The translations under genes were made by a program, and so were the position numbers. From NCBI RefSeq assembly GCF_000166055.1, contig NC_014664.1:3131501-3195500 (forward strand): a stretch of DNA of 64,000 nt, in the 5' to 3' direction. Shown here piece by piece: positions 63,673 through 64,000 of the stretch. Within the stretch, counting starts at the first letter, position 1. The number at the start of each line of letters is the position of its first letter. Source of the DNA: Rhodomicrobium vannielii ATCC 17100. GTDB lineage: Bacteria; Pseudomonadota; Alphaproteobacteria; Rhizobiales; Rhodomicrobiaceae. Under the pieces are notes generated by a model that was not told the DNA's origin, did no database searches, and was given only the letters and a program-made list of their open reading frames with translations.

Positions 63673-63760
63673 GCGGATGGACGACCCTTCGGAAGGGGCT
63701 CCCTACGAAAAGCGGTTATCCAGAACCATCTTATCCCTGTGAGGATGATGGGGAAGAACT

Positions 63761-63774
63761 TTGACCTGTGTCAA
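63761..63774. promoter_or_regulatory. FNR box between fnrN and the DUF2189 gene
   Basis: TTGACCTGTGTCAA, a TTGA-N6-TCAA palindrome. It lies 61 nt before the DUF2189 start and 89 nt before the fnrN start, so one site could act on both divergent genes. Confidence 0.85.
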
Positions 63775-63834
63775 ACGAGAAAAAAGGCCGCACCCATCTT
63801 TGCCATGAAATGGCCTGAAAAAGGGGAGTTCGCG

Positions 63835-64000
63835 ATGACGTCCACACATGATGATTCCGCTCCAGCTTCCAAAAGCGGCGACGCCGCTCCTGCCATTGTG
63901 CACGTCCCATTCGATGCCCCCTGGAACTGGCTGGCGGCGGGGTGGCGCGATCTTTGGGCAACGCCACAGATCAGCCTGATCTACGGCGCGGCGTTCGCTG
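63835..64000 (+). CDS. DUF2189-type membrane protein, 3' end cut by window edge
   Basis: Only the first 55 codons are present. After a hydrophilic tail (TSTHDDSAPASKSGDAAP) the sequence WNWLAAGWRDLWATPQISLIYGAAFA is the start of a DUF2189 integral membrane protein. ATG 63835 has GGGGAG 6 nt upstream; ATG 63805 in the same frame would add ten residues. DUF2189 genes are often under FNR control in alphaproteobacteria. Function unknown. Confidence 0.8.
   Translation, partial: MTSTHDDSAPASKSGDAAPAIVHVPFDAPWNWLAAGWRDLWATPQISLIYGAAFA

Overview
The window is about 62-65% GC by eye, densely coded, and reads as a chromosomal segment of an alphaproteobacterium of the order Hyphomicrobiales (Rhizobiales). 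The evidence is an Rrf2-headed SUF operon, split pntAA/pntAB/pntB, a complete ccoNOQP-ccoGHIS set next to an FnrN-type regulator, an EipA/DUF1134 protein, and Omp25/31-type outer-membrane proteins that start their mature part with DLYAK. A Rhodomicrobium-like genome is my best guess from the general look of the proteins; I cannot confirm it. I found no tRNA, rRNA, CRISPR array, transposase, integrase or phage gene.

Layout. 1-8038: iron-sulfur cluster assembly operon (3'-part of an IscR-like regulator, cysteine desulfurase, sufB, two small membrane-protein genes, sufC, sufD, sufS, sufT-like, and a HesB/SufA carrier that probably starts at TTG). 8114-9269 (minus): a bactofilin fused to a cadherin-like/CSPG repeat, and a small secreted protein. 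9351-12789 (minus): a MacAB-type tripartite export operon (adaptor, ATPase, permease) with two large inverted repeats between adaptor and ATPase. 12790-13459: non-coding. 13460-15305: tandem Omp25/31-type porin-like genes, each followed by the same 3' hairpin. 15598-17731: LemA and two TPM-domain proteins. 17887-18660: ferredoxin-NADP reductase. 18797-27190: YejABEF-type peptide/microcin importer with two binding-protein genes in tandem. 27354-32669: fatty-acid/acyl-CoA oxidation cluster. 32685-34688: divergent NUDIX hydrolase and carotenoid oxygenase. 34897-37635: EipA-type envelope protein and a Bcr/CflA efflux pump. 37912-41934: ffh, rpsP, rimM, trmD with two inserted genes. 41959-44180: secreted hypothetical and acetate kinase.

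44317-47675 holds two cyclic-nucleotide-binding-only proteins, an orphan OmpR-type response regulator, an L,D-transpeptidase and an unknown protein with a possible LURP-one/tubby-like fold. 47788-55792 (minus) is the complete cbb3 oxidase operon plus its assembly genes, including ccoQ (59 codons) and ccoS (54 codons). Upstream lie two FNR/FixK boxes. 56234-57253 holds a perfect 17-bp palindrome, a small ORF and a secreted protein. 57574-60526 is pntAA-pntAB-pntB. 60719-60898 is a 59-residue membrane protein. 61239-62867 encodes a J-domain/transmembrane/formylglycine-enzyme-like fusion. 62890-63672 is an FnrN-type oxygen sensor, divergent across a third FNR box from a DUF2189 membrane protein that runs off the right edge.

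How they connect: the FnrN protein has the cysteine set for an oxygen-labile [4Fe-4S] cluster, which the SUF operon would supply. Its likely targets carry TTGA-N6-TCAA boxes in front of ccoN and between fnrN and the DUF2189 gene. That gives a micro-oxic respiration module (cbb3 oxidase) whose redox partners include transhydrogenase and Fpr. The less explained parts are the domain fusions (bactofilin-cadherin, J-FGE, EipA with a long N-terminal part), the paired cNMP-binding proteins and the unknown gene beside ccoS.
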